NCBI GenBank assembly: GCA_028291765.1
Contig: JAQGNR010000172.1
Coordinates: 1-41,919 of the forward strand
DNA length: 41,919 nt
Direction of reading: 5' to 3'
Origin: Herbaspirillum sp.
GTDB taxonomy: Bacteria; Pseudomonadota; Gammaproteobacteria; Burkholderiales; Burkholderiaceae_D
Part shown: in pieces, positions 1 to 8,166 of the stretch
Position numbering within the stretch: position 1 is the first letter of the stretch
Layout of the letters: every line of letters starts with the position of its first letter
Notes under the pieces: model-generated
Seen by the model: only the letters and a program-made list of their open reading frames with translations
What the model was told of the DNA's origin: nothing
Databases searched by the model: none
Position numbers and translations under genes: made by a program

Positions 1-186
1 CGCCAAGAGCTGCGGGTCTTTTTTCATCAGGTAGAGGGTGATCGCCAACGACGATGCGCCAAACACGGCCAGCAATACCCATGCCTGCCAGAAATCGAAG
101 CTCCAGGCAGGCACAAATAGCAGCACCGCCATGACGAGGAGCACGAAGAAGAGTCCACCGAGCGCTTTTTTATTCAGGGCTTTCAT
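1..186 (-). CDS. Isoprenylcysteine carboxyl methyltransferase-like membrane protein (5' part only)
   Basis: The gene runs off the left edge; only the first 62 codons are present, read leftward from an ATG at 186. The fragment begins MKALNKKALGG, has a hydrophobic helix at about residues 10-28, a WSFDFWQAW stretch and a second helix ending in TLYLMKKDPQLL. This pattern is typical of the N-terminus of bacterial membrane proteins of the isoprenylcysteine carboxyl methyltransferase (ICMT/PEMT-like) family, which methylate small or lipid substrates in the membrane. No strong Shine-Dalgarno sequence precedes the ATG. The catalytic C-terminal half lies outside the window, so the enzymatic call is family-level only. 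Confidence 0.6.
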   Translation of the reverse strand, partial: MKALNKKALGGLFFVLLVMAVLLFVPAWSFDFWQAWVLLAVFGASSLAITLYLMKKDPQLLA

Positions 187-237
187 TTTCAAATCGCCGA
201 TCCGAGAAGTGCAGCGGCAGAATCCTATGTGTGATCT

Positions 238-270
238 AAGTTTGGCAAAACAAACTTGAGGCCATATAAA
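238..270 (+). promoter_or_regulatory. Sigma70-like promoter with overlapping palindrome
   Basis: A TTGGCA hexamer (242-247), a 17-base spacer and TATAAA (265-270) form a near-consensus promoter 26 bases before the downstream ATG. A 7-base inverted repeat, AAGTTTG (238-244) and CAAACTT (251-257), covers the -35 element, as an operator would. Both are seen in the sequence; their function is inferred. Confidence 0.5.
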
Positions 271-296
271 CGTTAACCAATTTCTTGGAGATCACG

Positions 297-1079
297 ATGA
301 ATATACCGTCAACAACATCGTCCCCGGACTGGCTCAAGAAAGTGCCGGAAGTCACCCTGAGTTTCTGGATCATCAAGATCATGTCGACGACCGTCGGCGA
401 GACCGGCGCTGACTATCTTACTGTCAATGCCGGATTGGGTGCAGCCGTCACCGGCAGTGCCATGGCGATCTTGTTGGCGATTGCTTTATTCCAGCAGTTA
501 CGGGCACAGCGTTGTGTGCCATGGATTTACTGGCTGACGGTGGTGCTGGTCAGTATCGTCGGTACGCAAATCACGGATGCGCTCACCGACGGTCTGGGTG
601 TGAGCCTCTATCTCAGCACGACTATTTTTGCAGTGGCTCTGGCCGCAATCTTTGCGGTTTGGTATAGGCGCGAGCGAACGCTTTCCATCCGGCAGATCTA
701 TAGCGGCCGCCGGGAGTGGTTCTATTGGACGGCCATTCTGTGCACATTTGCATTGGGCACCGCTGCAGGCGATCTGGCCACCGAGGCCCTGGGGCTGGGC
801 TTTCAATGGGGTGTGGTCGTCTTTGGCGCACTGATTGCCTTGACTATGCTGGCGTTCTATCTCGGCGCAAATTCGGTGCTGACCTTTTGGCTTGCCTATA
901 TTCTGACGCGCCCGCTGGGGGCTTCGCTGGGTGACTTGCTGTCGCAATCACCTGAATATGGCGGACTTGGCCTGGGTGCAATGCTGACCAGCATTCTCTT
1001 TCTCTCGATTATTACGATCCTGGTGGTGTTCGCGCAACGCAATGCAAACCAGGCAGCCTCAACAGCCACGACGCAATAG
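297..1079 (+). CDS. DUF347/COG4705-type integral membrane protein
   Basis: The protein has 260 residues and about eight hydrophobic segments arranged as repeated units, each opening with a charged motif such as KIMSTTVGETGADY near residue 30 and a related TAAGDLATEALG later. This repeated glutamate/aspartate-bearing pattern is characteristic of the DUF347 (COG4705) membrane-anchored family, whose function is unknown. I chose the ATG at 297 because GGAG (287-290) lies six bases upstream; a TTG at 285 is in frame but would place this Shine-Dalgarno sequence inside the gene. It is followed by a small secreted-protein gene that probably shares its transcript. The family is often found near stress or metal-response genes, which fits the context but does not define a substrate. 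Confidence 0.75.
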   Translation: MNIPSTTSSPDWLKKVPEVTLSFWIIKIMSTTVGETGADYLTVNAGLGAAVTGSAMAILLAIALFQQLRAQRCVPWIYWLTVVLVSIVGTQITDALTDGLGVSLYLSTTIFAVALAAIFAVWYRRERTLSIRQIYSGRREWFYWTAILCTFALGTAAGDLATEALGLGFQWGVVVFGALIALTMLAFYLGANSVLTFWLAYILTRPLGASLGDLLSQSPEYGGLGLGAMLTSILFLSIITILVVFAQRNANQAASTATTQ

Positions 1080-1086
1080 CTGAATA

Positions 1087-1110
1087 GTTCTGCAACAAGT
1101 TCTGCAACAA
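1087..1110 (+). repeat. Tandem 12-bp duplication behind a stop codon
   Basis: GTTCTGCAACAA occurs twice head to tail with no mismatch, starting seven bases after the stop codon of the DUF347 gene. Confidence 0.9.
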
Positions 1111-1139
1111 CGGTAAAACCACTCTGAAAGGAAAACATA

Positions 1140-1586
1140 ATGAAACTCGACACTCGGTCCCGTCCCCGCCCCCGCCAGTTAACTGCTGCACTCTTTACGC
1201 TTGCCATGCTGGGTGGTGGCTATATCGCCGCTGCATCGCTCTCGCTGAGCATGATGAGCAGCTCGGCCCAAGCGGCCACGCCATCCAAACTGGGCGATTT
1301 GTCTTCTTTCCGATCCATTGCCGTGGATGTGGCTTCTCTGACCGATAAAGGTGACCTGGCTGGCGCTAAAAACCGTATTAAAGACCTTGAGCAGTCCTGG
1401 GATGCGGCCGAAGCAGGGCTCAAGCCGCGTGCCGCATCCGATTGGCACCTGGTGGACAAGGCCATTGACCGGGCATTGGATGCCGTGCGTGCGAAAACAC
1501 CGAATGCGGCGTCCAGTAAGCAGGCGCTGGCGGATCTGATCAAAACCATGGATCAGGCCAGCGGCCGCGCAGTCAATCCCCCTTGA
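1140..1586 (+). CDS. Small secreted protein of unknown function
   Basis: The protein has 148 residues. It begins with a basic stretch ([12 protein letters not shown]), a hydrophobic segment at about residues 15-40 and an AQA|A-type signal peptidase I site near residue 45, so the mature part should be periplasmic. The remaining 100 residues are alpha-helical and polar, with a pattern ([17 protein letters not shown], then [13 protein letters not shown]) seen in small periplasmic helical proteins that accompany DUF347-type membrane proteins. No catalytic motif is visible. The ATG is preceded by AAAGGAAAA at a normal distance. It follows the membrane protein by 60 bases and is probably co-transcribed. 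I do not recognise a specific function. Confidence 0.7.
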   Translation: MKLDTRSRPRPRQLTAALFTLAMLGGGYIAAASLSLSMMSSSAQAATPSKLGDLSSFRSIAVDVASLTDKGDLAGAKNRIKDLEQSWDAAEAGLKPRAASDWHLVDKAIDRALDAVRAKTPNAASSKQALADLIKTMDQASGRAVNPP

Positions 1587-1676
1587 TGGACAGCGGCGAT
1601 GCACCCGCTTTTTGCTTAAGTTTGGCGACGGCTGACTTACGGGGAGCGCGGACGCGCTTGGTAGATACTATCCAGG

Positions 1677-2102
1677 CTACTTCGAGGCGGTGACGCTCGC
1701 CTGTAGCGATGCGGCCTGTTGCTCCCTCTCCGCGAATTTTTCCCGCGCCGCCAGCATCGCCGGCTGGTGCGCCACTGTCCAGGCATGGATTGCTTGAAGC
1801 GGCACGATCAGCGTGCGCCCGAGGTCGGTTAGTTCGTAGTCCACGCGCGGCGGTTTGGTCGGATACACCGTCCGGCTGACCAGCCCATCCTGCTCCAGAC
1901 CTTTTAAAGTCAGCGTGAGCATGCGCTGTGAAATCCCTTCAACTACGCGACGGATCTGGTTATAACGTATCGGCCCGTGTGCCAAGGCGCCCACCACCAT
2001 CACCGTCCATTTATCGCCGATGCGCGCCAGCGTCTCAAGCGACGCCCGGCATTCTGTCTGTCCGTGCTGCGGTACACGAACAGCAGTGTTCGTATCATCC
2101 AA
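1677..2102 (-). CDS. HxlR-family winged-helix transcriptional regulator
   Basis: With the start chosen here the protein has 141 residues. It contains the HxlR signature: a cysteine shortly before SLETLARIGDKWT, then VVGALAHGPIRYNQIRRVV, GISQRMLTLTLKGLEQDGLV and a wing ending in VDYELTDLG. HxlR proteins are dimeric DNA-binding repressors, many of which sense electrophiles or quinones through the N-terminal cysteine (YodB, HypR). The frame is open further upstream, but a TTG at 2102-2100 is preceded at seven bases by a perfect AAGGAGG (2110-2116), so translation almost certainly begins with TTG. The gene is divergent from an azoreductase gene, the usual arrangement for a regulator of that target. 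A charged 25-residue tail follows the domain. Confidence 0.88.
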   Translation of the reverse strand: MDDTNTAVRVPQHGQTECRASLETLARIGDKWTVMVVGALAHGPIRYNQIRRVVEGISQRMLTLTLKGLEQDGLVSRTVYPTKPPRVDYELTDLGRTLIVPLQAIHAWTVAHQPAMLAAREKFAEREQQAASLQASVTASK

Positions 2103-2162
2103 AAAAGTGCCTCCTTGTGCGAAATTTCCTGGGCTGTATATTAGCTTAGCGAACAAATAGTT

Positions 2163-2207
2163 ACCAGGTATCGATTGTATGGCGATTTGCATATATAACC
2201 ACCTGGT
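2163..2207. promoter_or_regulatory. Candidate operator in the HxlR/azoreductase intergenic region
   Basis: ACCAGGT (2163-2169) and its reverse complement ACCTGGT (2201-2207) flank the middle of the 138-base divergent region. The spacing (38 bases centre to centre) is long for one dimer site but suits two half-operators or a loop. Low confidence. Confidence 0.25.
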
Positions 2208-2240
2208 TCGCATCCAGTCAATCTTATTAGGAGAACAATT

Positions 2241-2918
2241 CTGCAACTTTTACACATCGATTCCAGCATTTCCGGCGCGCAGTCCGTCAGCCGCCAACTA
2301 TCGGCCAGCGCTGTCGCCCGCCTGCAGGAGACCTCGCCCGATTTGACGGTGGTCTATCGCGATCTGGCAGCGGCCCCGGTCCCGCACCAGTCGCCGGCGC
2401 TCCTGTTTGCCAAGCTCAAGACGCTGCATGAAGTGGGCGCGCTCCACGGCGACATGGCCGCGATGGTCGATGCGGCCGTGCAGGGTGGCGCCCGGGTGGA
2501 GCCGGCGGCGCAGGCCGAATACGCTACGACCAACGTCGTCCTCGACGAATTCCTGGCTGCCGACATCATCGTCCTCGGCGCGCCGATGTACAACTTCGGC
2601 ATTCCGAGCCAACTGAAGGCCTGGATTGACTGTCTGGCGGCTCCCGGCAAAACCTTCAAGTACAGTGCGACCGGCGTGGAAGGTTTGGCCGGTGACAAGA
2701 AGGTGATCATCGCTTCGTCGCGCGGCGGCATCTACTCGGCCTCTTCGCCGATGGCATTCATGGATCACCAGGAGTCGTTCCTGACCAGCTTCTTCGGTTT
2801 CCTCGGCGTCACCGATCTCACCTTTGTCCGTGCGGAAGGCGTCAATATGGGGCCTGAGCAACGGCAGAGCGCGCTCGATTCTGCCTTGGCCGAGGTCGCG
2901 CTGCTGAAAGCCGCGTAA
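2241..2918 (+). CDS. azoR: FMN-dependent NADH:quinone/azo oxidoreductase, apparent CTG start
   Basis: The reading frame shows the AzoR family from its very beginning: LLHIDSSISGAQSVSRQLS (phosphate-binding loop for FMN), then GAPMYNFGIPSQLKAWID near residue 115 and SSRGGIY near residue 155. These flavodoxin-fold enzymes reduce quinones and azo compounds by two electrons in the cytoplasm, protecting against quinone stress. Family members start M-x-LLHIDSS, and here the aligned position is CTG at 2241, preceded by AGGAGA (2229-2234) with a six-base gap. No ATG or GTG fits; the first ATG-like start available further in would remove the FMN-binding loop. ATT at 2238 is a less well spaced alternative. 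The length of 225 residues is slightly above the usual 200-210. Probably repressed by the divergent HxlR protein. Confidence 0.85.
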   Translation: MQLLHIDSSISGAQSVSRQLSASAVARLQETSPDLTVVYRDLAAAPVPHQSPALLFAKLKTLHEVGALHGDMAAMVDAAVQGGARVEPAAQAEYATTNVVLDEFLAADIIVLGAPMYNFGIPSQLKAWIDCLAAPGKTFKYSATGVEGLAGDKKVIIASSRGGIYSASSPMAFMDHQESFLTSFFGFLGVTDLTFVRAEGVNMGPEQRQSALDSALAEVALLKAA

Positions 2919-3087
2919 AGCTACGGCAACCAGATCGGTCTGCTGACCCAAGAGCGCGAGCGTGACGCATGCCAAGCTGCTCTTGTTTCACTAAAATATT
3001 TTGCTGTGCTATGGTCAAATTGCCACCGAATAATTCATCTCTCAGGCTGCTTGGCAGATATCGAGAAATTTAAAGAGGAGCATTACC

Positions 3088-3453
3088 ATGGCTAAATATC
3101 CGAAAGGCAGTGATTTTTTCAAGCTTCGCGAAACCATTCGAATCTTTGTTGATGAGCGGGACTGGGATCAATTTCATACACCAAAGAATCTGTCTACGGC
3201 ACTCTGTGTTGAAGCTGCCGAGCTTCTCGAACACTTCCAATGGCTGCAAACGGGTGACAAAGATGAACTCACTGAGACGAAGTTTGAACAGGTCCGGTAC
3301 GAAATGGCCGATGTTTTAGTGTTTTTAGTTCGCCTCGCAGATAAGTTGGATATCAACCTCGTTGCAGCCGTTGACGAAAAAATGGCAATTAATCGAGCCA
3401 AGTACCCTGCCGATAAGGTGCGTGGCGACCCGCGCAAATACTCGGAGTACTAG
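3088..3453 (+). CDS. MazG-like nucleotide pyrophosphohydrolase
   Basis: This 121-residue protein carries the complete EXXE-(12-28)-EXXD metal-binding motif of the all-alpha NTP pyrophosphatase fold: E42 and E45 in VEAAELLEHF, and E72 and D75 in YEMADVLVFL. Small single-domain members (RS21-C6/dCTPase-like) hydrolyse non-canonical or excess dNTPs to the monophosphate and PPi, cleaning the nucleotide pool. AAAGAGGAG (3072-3080) sits seven bases before the ATG. The gene stands alone between the azoreductase and the convergent RND operon. Substrate specificity cannot be read from the sequence. Confidence 0.88.
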   Translation: MAKYPKGSDFFKLRETIRIFVDERDWDQFHTPKNLSTALCVEAAELLEHFQWLQTGDKDELTETKFEQVRYEMADVLVFLVRLADKLDINLVAAVDEKMAINRAKYPADKVRGDPRKYSEY

Positions 3454-3465
3454 AATGCAACGCGC

Positions 3466-4740
3466 TTACTCGACAGCGCCCCAAATAAAATCGGCATCAA
3501 GTTGCAATCGTGCAAATGCGGCAAGCGCATCAATCTGCGCGGATTGCGCCGCCAGCGCGGCGTCGAGCGCCTGGCGCCGGCTGTTCAAGGCGTCAGTCAG
3601 ATTACTTTCCCCGGACTGATAGGCAGCCATCATCATGGTGGCTTGTTGTTGCGTTTGCTGTTGAACTTGCTGCATGGTTGACCAGATCTCATAACTGCGC
3701 GTGCTGTCGAGCACAGTGCGTTGCGCGGTCGCTTGCACCTGAATACGGGTTTGATCCAGCGTTTCCATGGCCATCTCCGCCTTCAGAGCGGCGCCGCCGC
3801 TATCGGCCGCACGCGCAGCGCCCGGTATCGGAAAAGAAATACTGACGCCAATCACCCGTTCCTGTCCGCCGTATTCGCGACTGCTTCGTAAGCCGACGGT
3901 CGGGTCCGGCATCCTTTCGCTGGCAGCCCGGCTCGCCTGCAGCGCAGAAAAATCCGCCTGTGCCTGCGCCAGTCCCAGCTCATGATTGTCGTGCAAGATA
4001 TGATCGAGCCAGTATGCGGCAGGCTCCTTCACCATCTGCGGCGCAGGAAGGTGTTTCGCATCTGGCCGCGGCAGGCCGGGATAATTGAATGCCAGCAATT
4101 GCAAGGCTTGCGCCTGCCGTTGCTGCGCTTGCTGCAACAAGGCTGCAACACGGCGGCTTTCCGTATCGGCCTGCATTAATTCCAGCGCCGCGCCATCGCC
4201 CGCTTTGACACGCTTGTCGGCGATCAAGCGTATTTGTTGCGTTACCTCTAGCTGTTCACCCAAAAGCGCGCTTGTCGCCTGTTCCCTTAGCGCATCAAAC
4301 CAGTCCTTCATCAAGCTGCGTCCGGCTTCATGCCACGCTTCGGCATGTGCCAGCTCGGCGATGGAAATGCCTTTGTCACCGATGGCAATATCCTTGCCGG
4401 CTTTGCCAAACCAGCGCAACGGGCGCTCCACCGATACTTCCTGCTCCTGATATTGGGCTCCTGTCGCTGAAACCGAGCGCTGGTTATTGGCGGCGTGCAC
4501 GGTCCATTCATAAGGCCCTGCCGCAAGTTTTGCCTTATCTGTTTTTGCTAGATCAATATTGATGGTGCTATAGCGTAATTGCGGCATGTTTTCCAAAGTA
4601 TGTTGCACCACTTGATCCGGCGGCAAGACAGAGAGGGCGTCGATGGCCGGCGTCGGCGAGAGCGCCGTTATTCCAGCAGCGCTGGCCGCAAAATGGATGC
4701 ACATCACACTCAGGGCCATCAGTGCGGATGAATATTTCAT
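3466..4740 (-). CDS. TolC-family outer-membrane channel of a heavy-metal RND efflux pump
   Basis: The 424-residue protein has a signal peptide (cleavage likely after FAASA, near residue 21) and two OEP repeats of long amphipathic helices, as in CzcC/CusC. Recognisable blocks include PLRWFGKAGKDIAIG near residue 110, a helix rich in QAQQRQAQALQLLAFN, and GVSISFPIPGAARA near residue 300. Such proteins trimerise into a periplasm-spanning outer-membrane tunnel. There is no convincing lipobox. It is the last gene of a four-gene operon and its ATG overlaps the TGA of the DUF3240 gene (ATGA), which implies translational coupling. CzcC-type channels are often encoded first in such operons; here the channel is last. 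The metal transported cannot be assigned from this component. Confidence 0.85.
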   Translation of the reverse strand: MKYSSALMALSVMCIHFAASAAGITALSPTPAIDALSVLPPDQVVQHTLENMPQLRYSTINIDLAKTDKAKLAAGPYEWTVHAANNQRSVSATGAQYQEQEVSVERPLRWFGKAGKDIAIGDKGISIAELAHAEAWHEAGRSLMKDWFDALREQATSALLGEQLEVTQQIRLIADKRVKAGDGAALELMQADTESRRVAALLQQAQQRQAQALQLLAFNYPGLPRPDAKHLPAPQMVKEPAAYWLDHILHDNHELGLAQAQADFSALQASRAASERMPDPTVGLRSSREYGGQERVIGVSISFPIPGAARAADSGGAALKAEMAMETLDQTRIQVQATAQRTVLDSTRSYEIWSTMQQVQQQTQQQATMMMAAYQSGESNLTDALNSRRQALDAALAAQSAQIDALAAFARLQLDADFIWGAVE

Positions 4741-5057
4741 GCCAGCCTCCCGAAGGCCGACACCGGGCTAATCCAATAGGCGACATCGGGATTTTGAATT
4801 TCTTTGGATAAGGCTTGCAATAGAAGCCGCAACTGGGCATCGAACCCGACGATGATCACCAGTTTGCGCTTGCTGCGTCCCTGTACCTTTTCAATTGTCG
4901 AGCGCAGCGATGCGCCCTGGCCGACGCCTTGGGCATCGAAAATCGAGAAGCCTGCGGCCCACTGCGGATACTGCAGCAGGAAATCGAGTACGTCTTCTTC
5001 CAGTGCGATGGGGATGGCCAGCGTCAGCATGGCATCGTATTTTTTTTCAATAGTCAT
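4737..5057 (-). CDS. DUF3240 family protein of metal RND operons
   Basis: The 106-residue protein starts MTIEKKYDAMLTLAIP at the ATG at 5057. It has a ferredoxin-like, PII-resembling pattern: a beta strand, a helix (LEEDVLDFLLQYP), GFSIFDAQGVGQG, a basic stretch (GRSKRKLVIIVG) and a final strand region (VAYWISPVSAFG). This matches DUF3240, small cytosolic proteins encoded almost only inside heavy-metal RND operons; a regulatory or metal-sensing role is a reasonable inference but I know of no settled function. The longer open frame to 5126 overlaps the pump gene and is rejected. Shine-Dalgarno pairing is weak. The gene lies between the pump and the channel genes and overlaps the latter by four bases. 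Confidence 0.78.
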   Translation of the reverse strand: MTIEKKYDAMLTLAIPIALEEDVLDFLLQYPQWAAGFSIFDAQGVGQGASLRSTIEKVQGRSKRKLVIIVGFDAQLRLLLQALSKEIQNPDVAYWISPVSAFGRLA

Positions 5058-5075
5058 TTTGATCGATCTACTTAC

Positions 5076-5103
5076 TTGAATTAGAAACGTTGAATTAGAA
5101 ACG
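5076..5103 (-). repeat. Tandem 14-bp duplication immediately behind the RND pump stop codon
   Basis: TTGAATTAGAAACG (plus-strand reading) occurs twice without mismatch at 5076-5089 and 5090-5103, ending one base before the stop codon of the pump gene (5104-5106). Each unit carries a TAA on the coding strand. Confidence 0.92.
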
Positions 5104-8100
5104 TTATGAACGCCCCGGCACGCCAAAACGCCGGAACAAAATGGGCAATAAAATCAGTGTCAGCAAAGTCGCACTGAGCAGGCCGCCAACGACAACAATG
5201 GCCAGCGGTTTCTGAATTTCCGAACCAGGGCCGCTGGCCAGCAGTACGGGCACCAGGCCCAGGCCGGTAATGCAGGCGGTCATCATGACCGGCCTGAAGC
5301 GGCGCAAAGCGCCTTCCATCACCACCTCGCTTAACGCCGTGCCGCGCGCAACCAACTGGTTGAAATAGGTAATCATCACCAGACCATTGAGTACGGCGAT
5401 ACCCATCAAGGCAATAAAGCCCACCGAAGCCGGTACCGATAAGTATTGGCCGGTGATCGCCAGCGCAATCACGCCGCCGATCAAGGCAAAGGGGATGTTG
5501 ACGAATACCAGCAATGCCTGGCGAATGCTGCGCAAGGTACTGAATAGCAGCAGGAAGATCAAAGCCAGCGCGATCGGGACCACCACCGCCAAACGGGCGG
5601 CAGTGCGTTGCTGATTCTCGAACTGCCCGCCCCAAGCCAGCCGATAGCCTGGCGGCAATTTGATTTTCTGCGCCACCCTGCTCTTGGCCTCATCGACGAA
5701 GCCCACCAGATCGCGCCCGCGTACATTGGCGCTCACCACGGCCAGCCGCGACGAATTTTCACGCGCCACGATGACCGGGCCATCGACGGTGCGCAAACTG
5801 GCCACCTGGCTCACGGGGATGGACTCGCCGCCGCTTATGGGCAAGCGCAATTGCTTAAACAAGTCGGGCGACATCTGCAATTGATCGCTGCCGCGCAGCA
5901 GCAGCGGCAAGCGCTGGCCGCCTTGGATGACGACACCCGTCATGCGTCCTTCAATCAGTGTCCGTAAATCATTCTGTATCTGGTCGACGCTCAAGCCGAG
6001 CCGCCCGGCAGCTTCCCGGTCGATATCGACTTGCATGTACTGCACCCCGGCGTTCTTGACCGTCAGCACATCCTGGCTGCCGCTAATGCCCTGCACGACA
6101 TTGACAATCTGGTCGGCCAGATCAGCGAGCACCTGGTTGTCCGCCCCATATACCTTGATCGCCAAATCGCCGTGCACACCGGACAGCATCTCCGAAGTAC
6201 GCATTTCAATAGGTTGGGTAAAACTGAAATTGATGCCCGGAAAACCGGCAGTAGCAGTGCGCAAGGAATTAAGCAAGGCTTCTTTGTCCTTGCTGCGCCA
6301 CTGCGCGCGCGGCTTGAGCACCAGGAACGTATCGGTCTCGTTCAAGCCCATTGGATCGAGTCCCAGTTCGTCGGAACCCAGCCGCGCCACGATGCGGCGC
6401 ACGTCCGGCACTTCGGCCAGGATGCGCCGCTGAATTGCCATATCCAGCTTGGCCGACTCCTGCAAATTCACCGAAGGCAGCTTTTCGATTTGCATGATGA
6501 TGTCGCCTTCGTCCAGGGTTGGCATGAAGGACTTGCCGATATACAGGAACAGCACGGCAGCCAGCAGTAGCGCCGCCAGCGCAATGGCGCCGATCGCGCG
6601 GGCATGGTTTAACGACTTGGCCAGCGTCCAGGCGTAAGCCGCTTCCAGCTTGCGCACCAGCATCGGCGTAGCAGCATGGCCGTCTTTGAGCAGCAGTGAC
6701 GACAGAACAGGAATGACCGTCAGCGACATCAGCAACGAAGAGGCCAAGGCAAAGATAATCGTCAGGGCCACCGGCGCGAACAATTTGCCTTCCAGTCCCT
6801 GCAACGTCAACAGCGGCAGAAACACGATCATGATCACCAGCATCCCGGCGCTCACGGGAACCGCCACCTCGCGCACCGCGCGATAGATCACGTGCAGGCG
6901 CGGTAGCGCAGGCCCTCCGGCGCCGCTATGCGCCTCGATGTTTTCCACCACCACCACCGCCGCGTCCACCAGCATGCCGATTGCGATCGCCAAGCCCCCC
7001 AGCGACATCAGGTTCGCGCTCAAGCCGAAACCCTGCATCAACAAGAAGGTGCCGAGCGCCGCCAGCGGCAGGATGCTGGCGACCACCAGCGCCGAACGCA
7101 GGTTGCCCAGAAATAGGTACAGCAGGATCACCACCAGGAGGGTCGCTTCGCCTAATGCGTCGGTGACGGTCGAGACCGCGCGCTCGACCAGATTTCCACG
7201 GTCATAAAAGGGGCTGATGGTGGTACCCTTCGGCAGCGTTTTTCCCAGCTCCTGCAACCGGCTGCGCACCTGATTCACCACTTTCTGGGCATTGGCGCCG
7301 CGCATCGCCAGCACCAGTCCCTCGACCGCCTCGCCCTTGCCATTCTGGGTAACCGTGCCGTAGCGCGTGAGTTGTCCGATGCGCACATCAGCCACTTCCC
7401 CCACTTTGACTGCCACCCCGTCGCGGCTCTGGATAGCGATGGCGCGCACATCGTCCAGCGTATGGATATTGCCGTCGCTGCGGATCAGCAGCGACTCCTC
7501 GCCTGCGCTGAGGCGACCAGCACCATCGCTACTATTATTCGTTTCCAGCGCCGCCTGCAATTGGGCCAGCGAGATCCGGCGTGCCGCCAGTGCGTTGACA
7601 TCCGGCACGATTTCAAAACTCTTCACCAGGCCGCCAAGCGAATTGACGTCGGCCACGCCGGCAATATTGCGCAACTGCGGACGGATGGTCCACTCCAGCA
7701 GGCTGCGCTTTTCCATCAAGGACAGCGGCCCCTCAATCGTAAACATGAAAACTTCGCCTAGCGGCGTGGTGATCGGCGCCAGCCCGCCGCTCACAGATGG
7801 CGGCAGGTCTTTGATCACATTGTTGAGCCGTTCGCTTACTTGCTGACGAGCCCAGAACACATCGGTGCCGTCCTGGAATTCGAGTGTGATACTGGCAATC
7901 GCGTATTTCGACTGCGAGCGCAGCGCTGCCTGGTGCGGAATGCCCAGCAGTTCCTGCTCGATCGGTGCGACGATGCGCGCCTCGACCTCTTCCGGCGTCA
8001 TGCCCGGCGCCTTCATGATCAGACTCACCTGAGTATTCGATACATCGGGGAAGGCATCGATCGGCAGATTGTTATACGCCTGCACGCCGGCGCCAATCAT

Positions 8101-8166
8101 CAACGCGGTCAACACCAGCACCAACAAACGTTGCGACAGCGAAAACGCCACCAGACGCGCCAACAT
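5104..8166 (-). CDS. Heavy-metal efflux RND inner-membrane pump (CzcA/CusA family)
   Basis: The 1020-residue protein has the RND layout: a first transmembrane helix at about residues 8-28, a periplasmic porter loop, six clustered helices from about residue 330, a second porter loop and a final helix bundle. The fourth helix carries GLAIAIGMLVDAAVVVVEN near residue 400, with the aspartate and glutamate used for proton relay. Proton-driven export of metal cations through a tripartite complex is the family role. The fingerprint is nearer the CusA/HME4-like groups than classic CzcA, and the QPIEMRTSEMLSGV stretch is methionine-bearing, but I do not assign monovalent versus divalent specificity. 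The ATG at 8166 overlaps the fusion-protein TGA and has AAGGAG seven bases upstream, which is better than a TTG at 8169. Confidence 0.92.
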   Translation of the reverse strand: MLARLVAFSLSQRLLVLVLTALMIGAGVQAYNNLPIDAFPDVSNTQVSLIMKAPGMTPEEVEARIVAPIEQELLGIPHQAALRSQSKYAIASITLEFQDGTDVFWARQQVSERLNNVIKDLPPSVSGGLAPITTPLGEVFMFTIEGPLSLMEKRSLLEWTIRPQLRNIAGVADVNSLGGLVKSFEIVPDVNALAARRISLAQLQAALETNNSSDGAGRLSAGEESLLIRSDGNIHTLDDVRAIAIQSRDGVAVKVGEVADVRIGQLTRYGTVTQNGKGEAVEGLVLAMRGANAQKVVNQVRSRLQELGKTLPKGTTISPFYDRGNLVERAVSTVTDALGEATLLVVILLYLFLGNLRSALVVASILPLAALGTFLLMQGFGLSANLMSLGGLAIAIGMLVDAAVVVVENIEAHSGAGGPALPRLHVIYRAVREVAVPVSAGMLVIMIVFLPLLTLQGLEGKLFAPVALTIIFALASSLLMSLTVIPVLSSLLLKDGHAATPMLVRKLEAAYAWTLAKSLNHARAIGAIALAALLLAAVLFLYIGKSFMPTLDEGDIIMQIEKLPSVNLQESAKLDMAIQRRILAEVPDVRRIVARLGSDELGLDPMGLNETDTFLVLKPRAQWRSKDKEALLNSLRTATAGFPGINFSFTQPIEMRTSEMLSGVHGDLAIKVYGADNQVLADLADQIVNVVQGISGSQDVLTVKNAGVQYMQVDIDREAAGRLGLSVDQIQNDLRTLIEGRMTGVVIQGGQRLPLLLRGSDQLQMSPDLFKQLRLPISGGESIPVSQVASLRTVDGPVIVARENSSRLAVVSANVRGRDLVGFVDEAKSRVAQKIKLPPGYRLAWGGQFENQQRTAARLAVVVPIALALIFLLLFSTLRSIRQALLVFVNIPFALIGGVIALAITGQYLSVPASVGFIALMGIAVLNGLVMITYFNQLVARGTALSEVVMEGALRRFRPVMMTACITGLGLVPVLLASGPGSEIQKPLAIVVVGGLLSATLLTLILLPILFRRFGVPGRS

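Noticed and set aside
38..259. Plus-strand open frame of 73 codons at the left edge
   Set aside because: It is antisense to the methyltransferase-like gene start and its product has no recognisable pattern.
1645..1658. AGCGCG-GA-CGCGCT as a terminator between convergent genes
   Set aside because: The loop is too short and no T-run follows on either strand.
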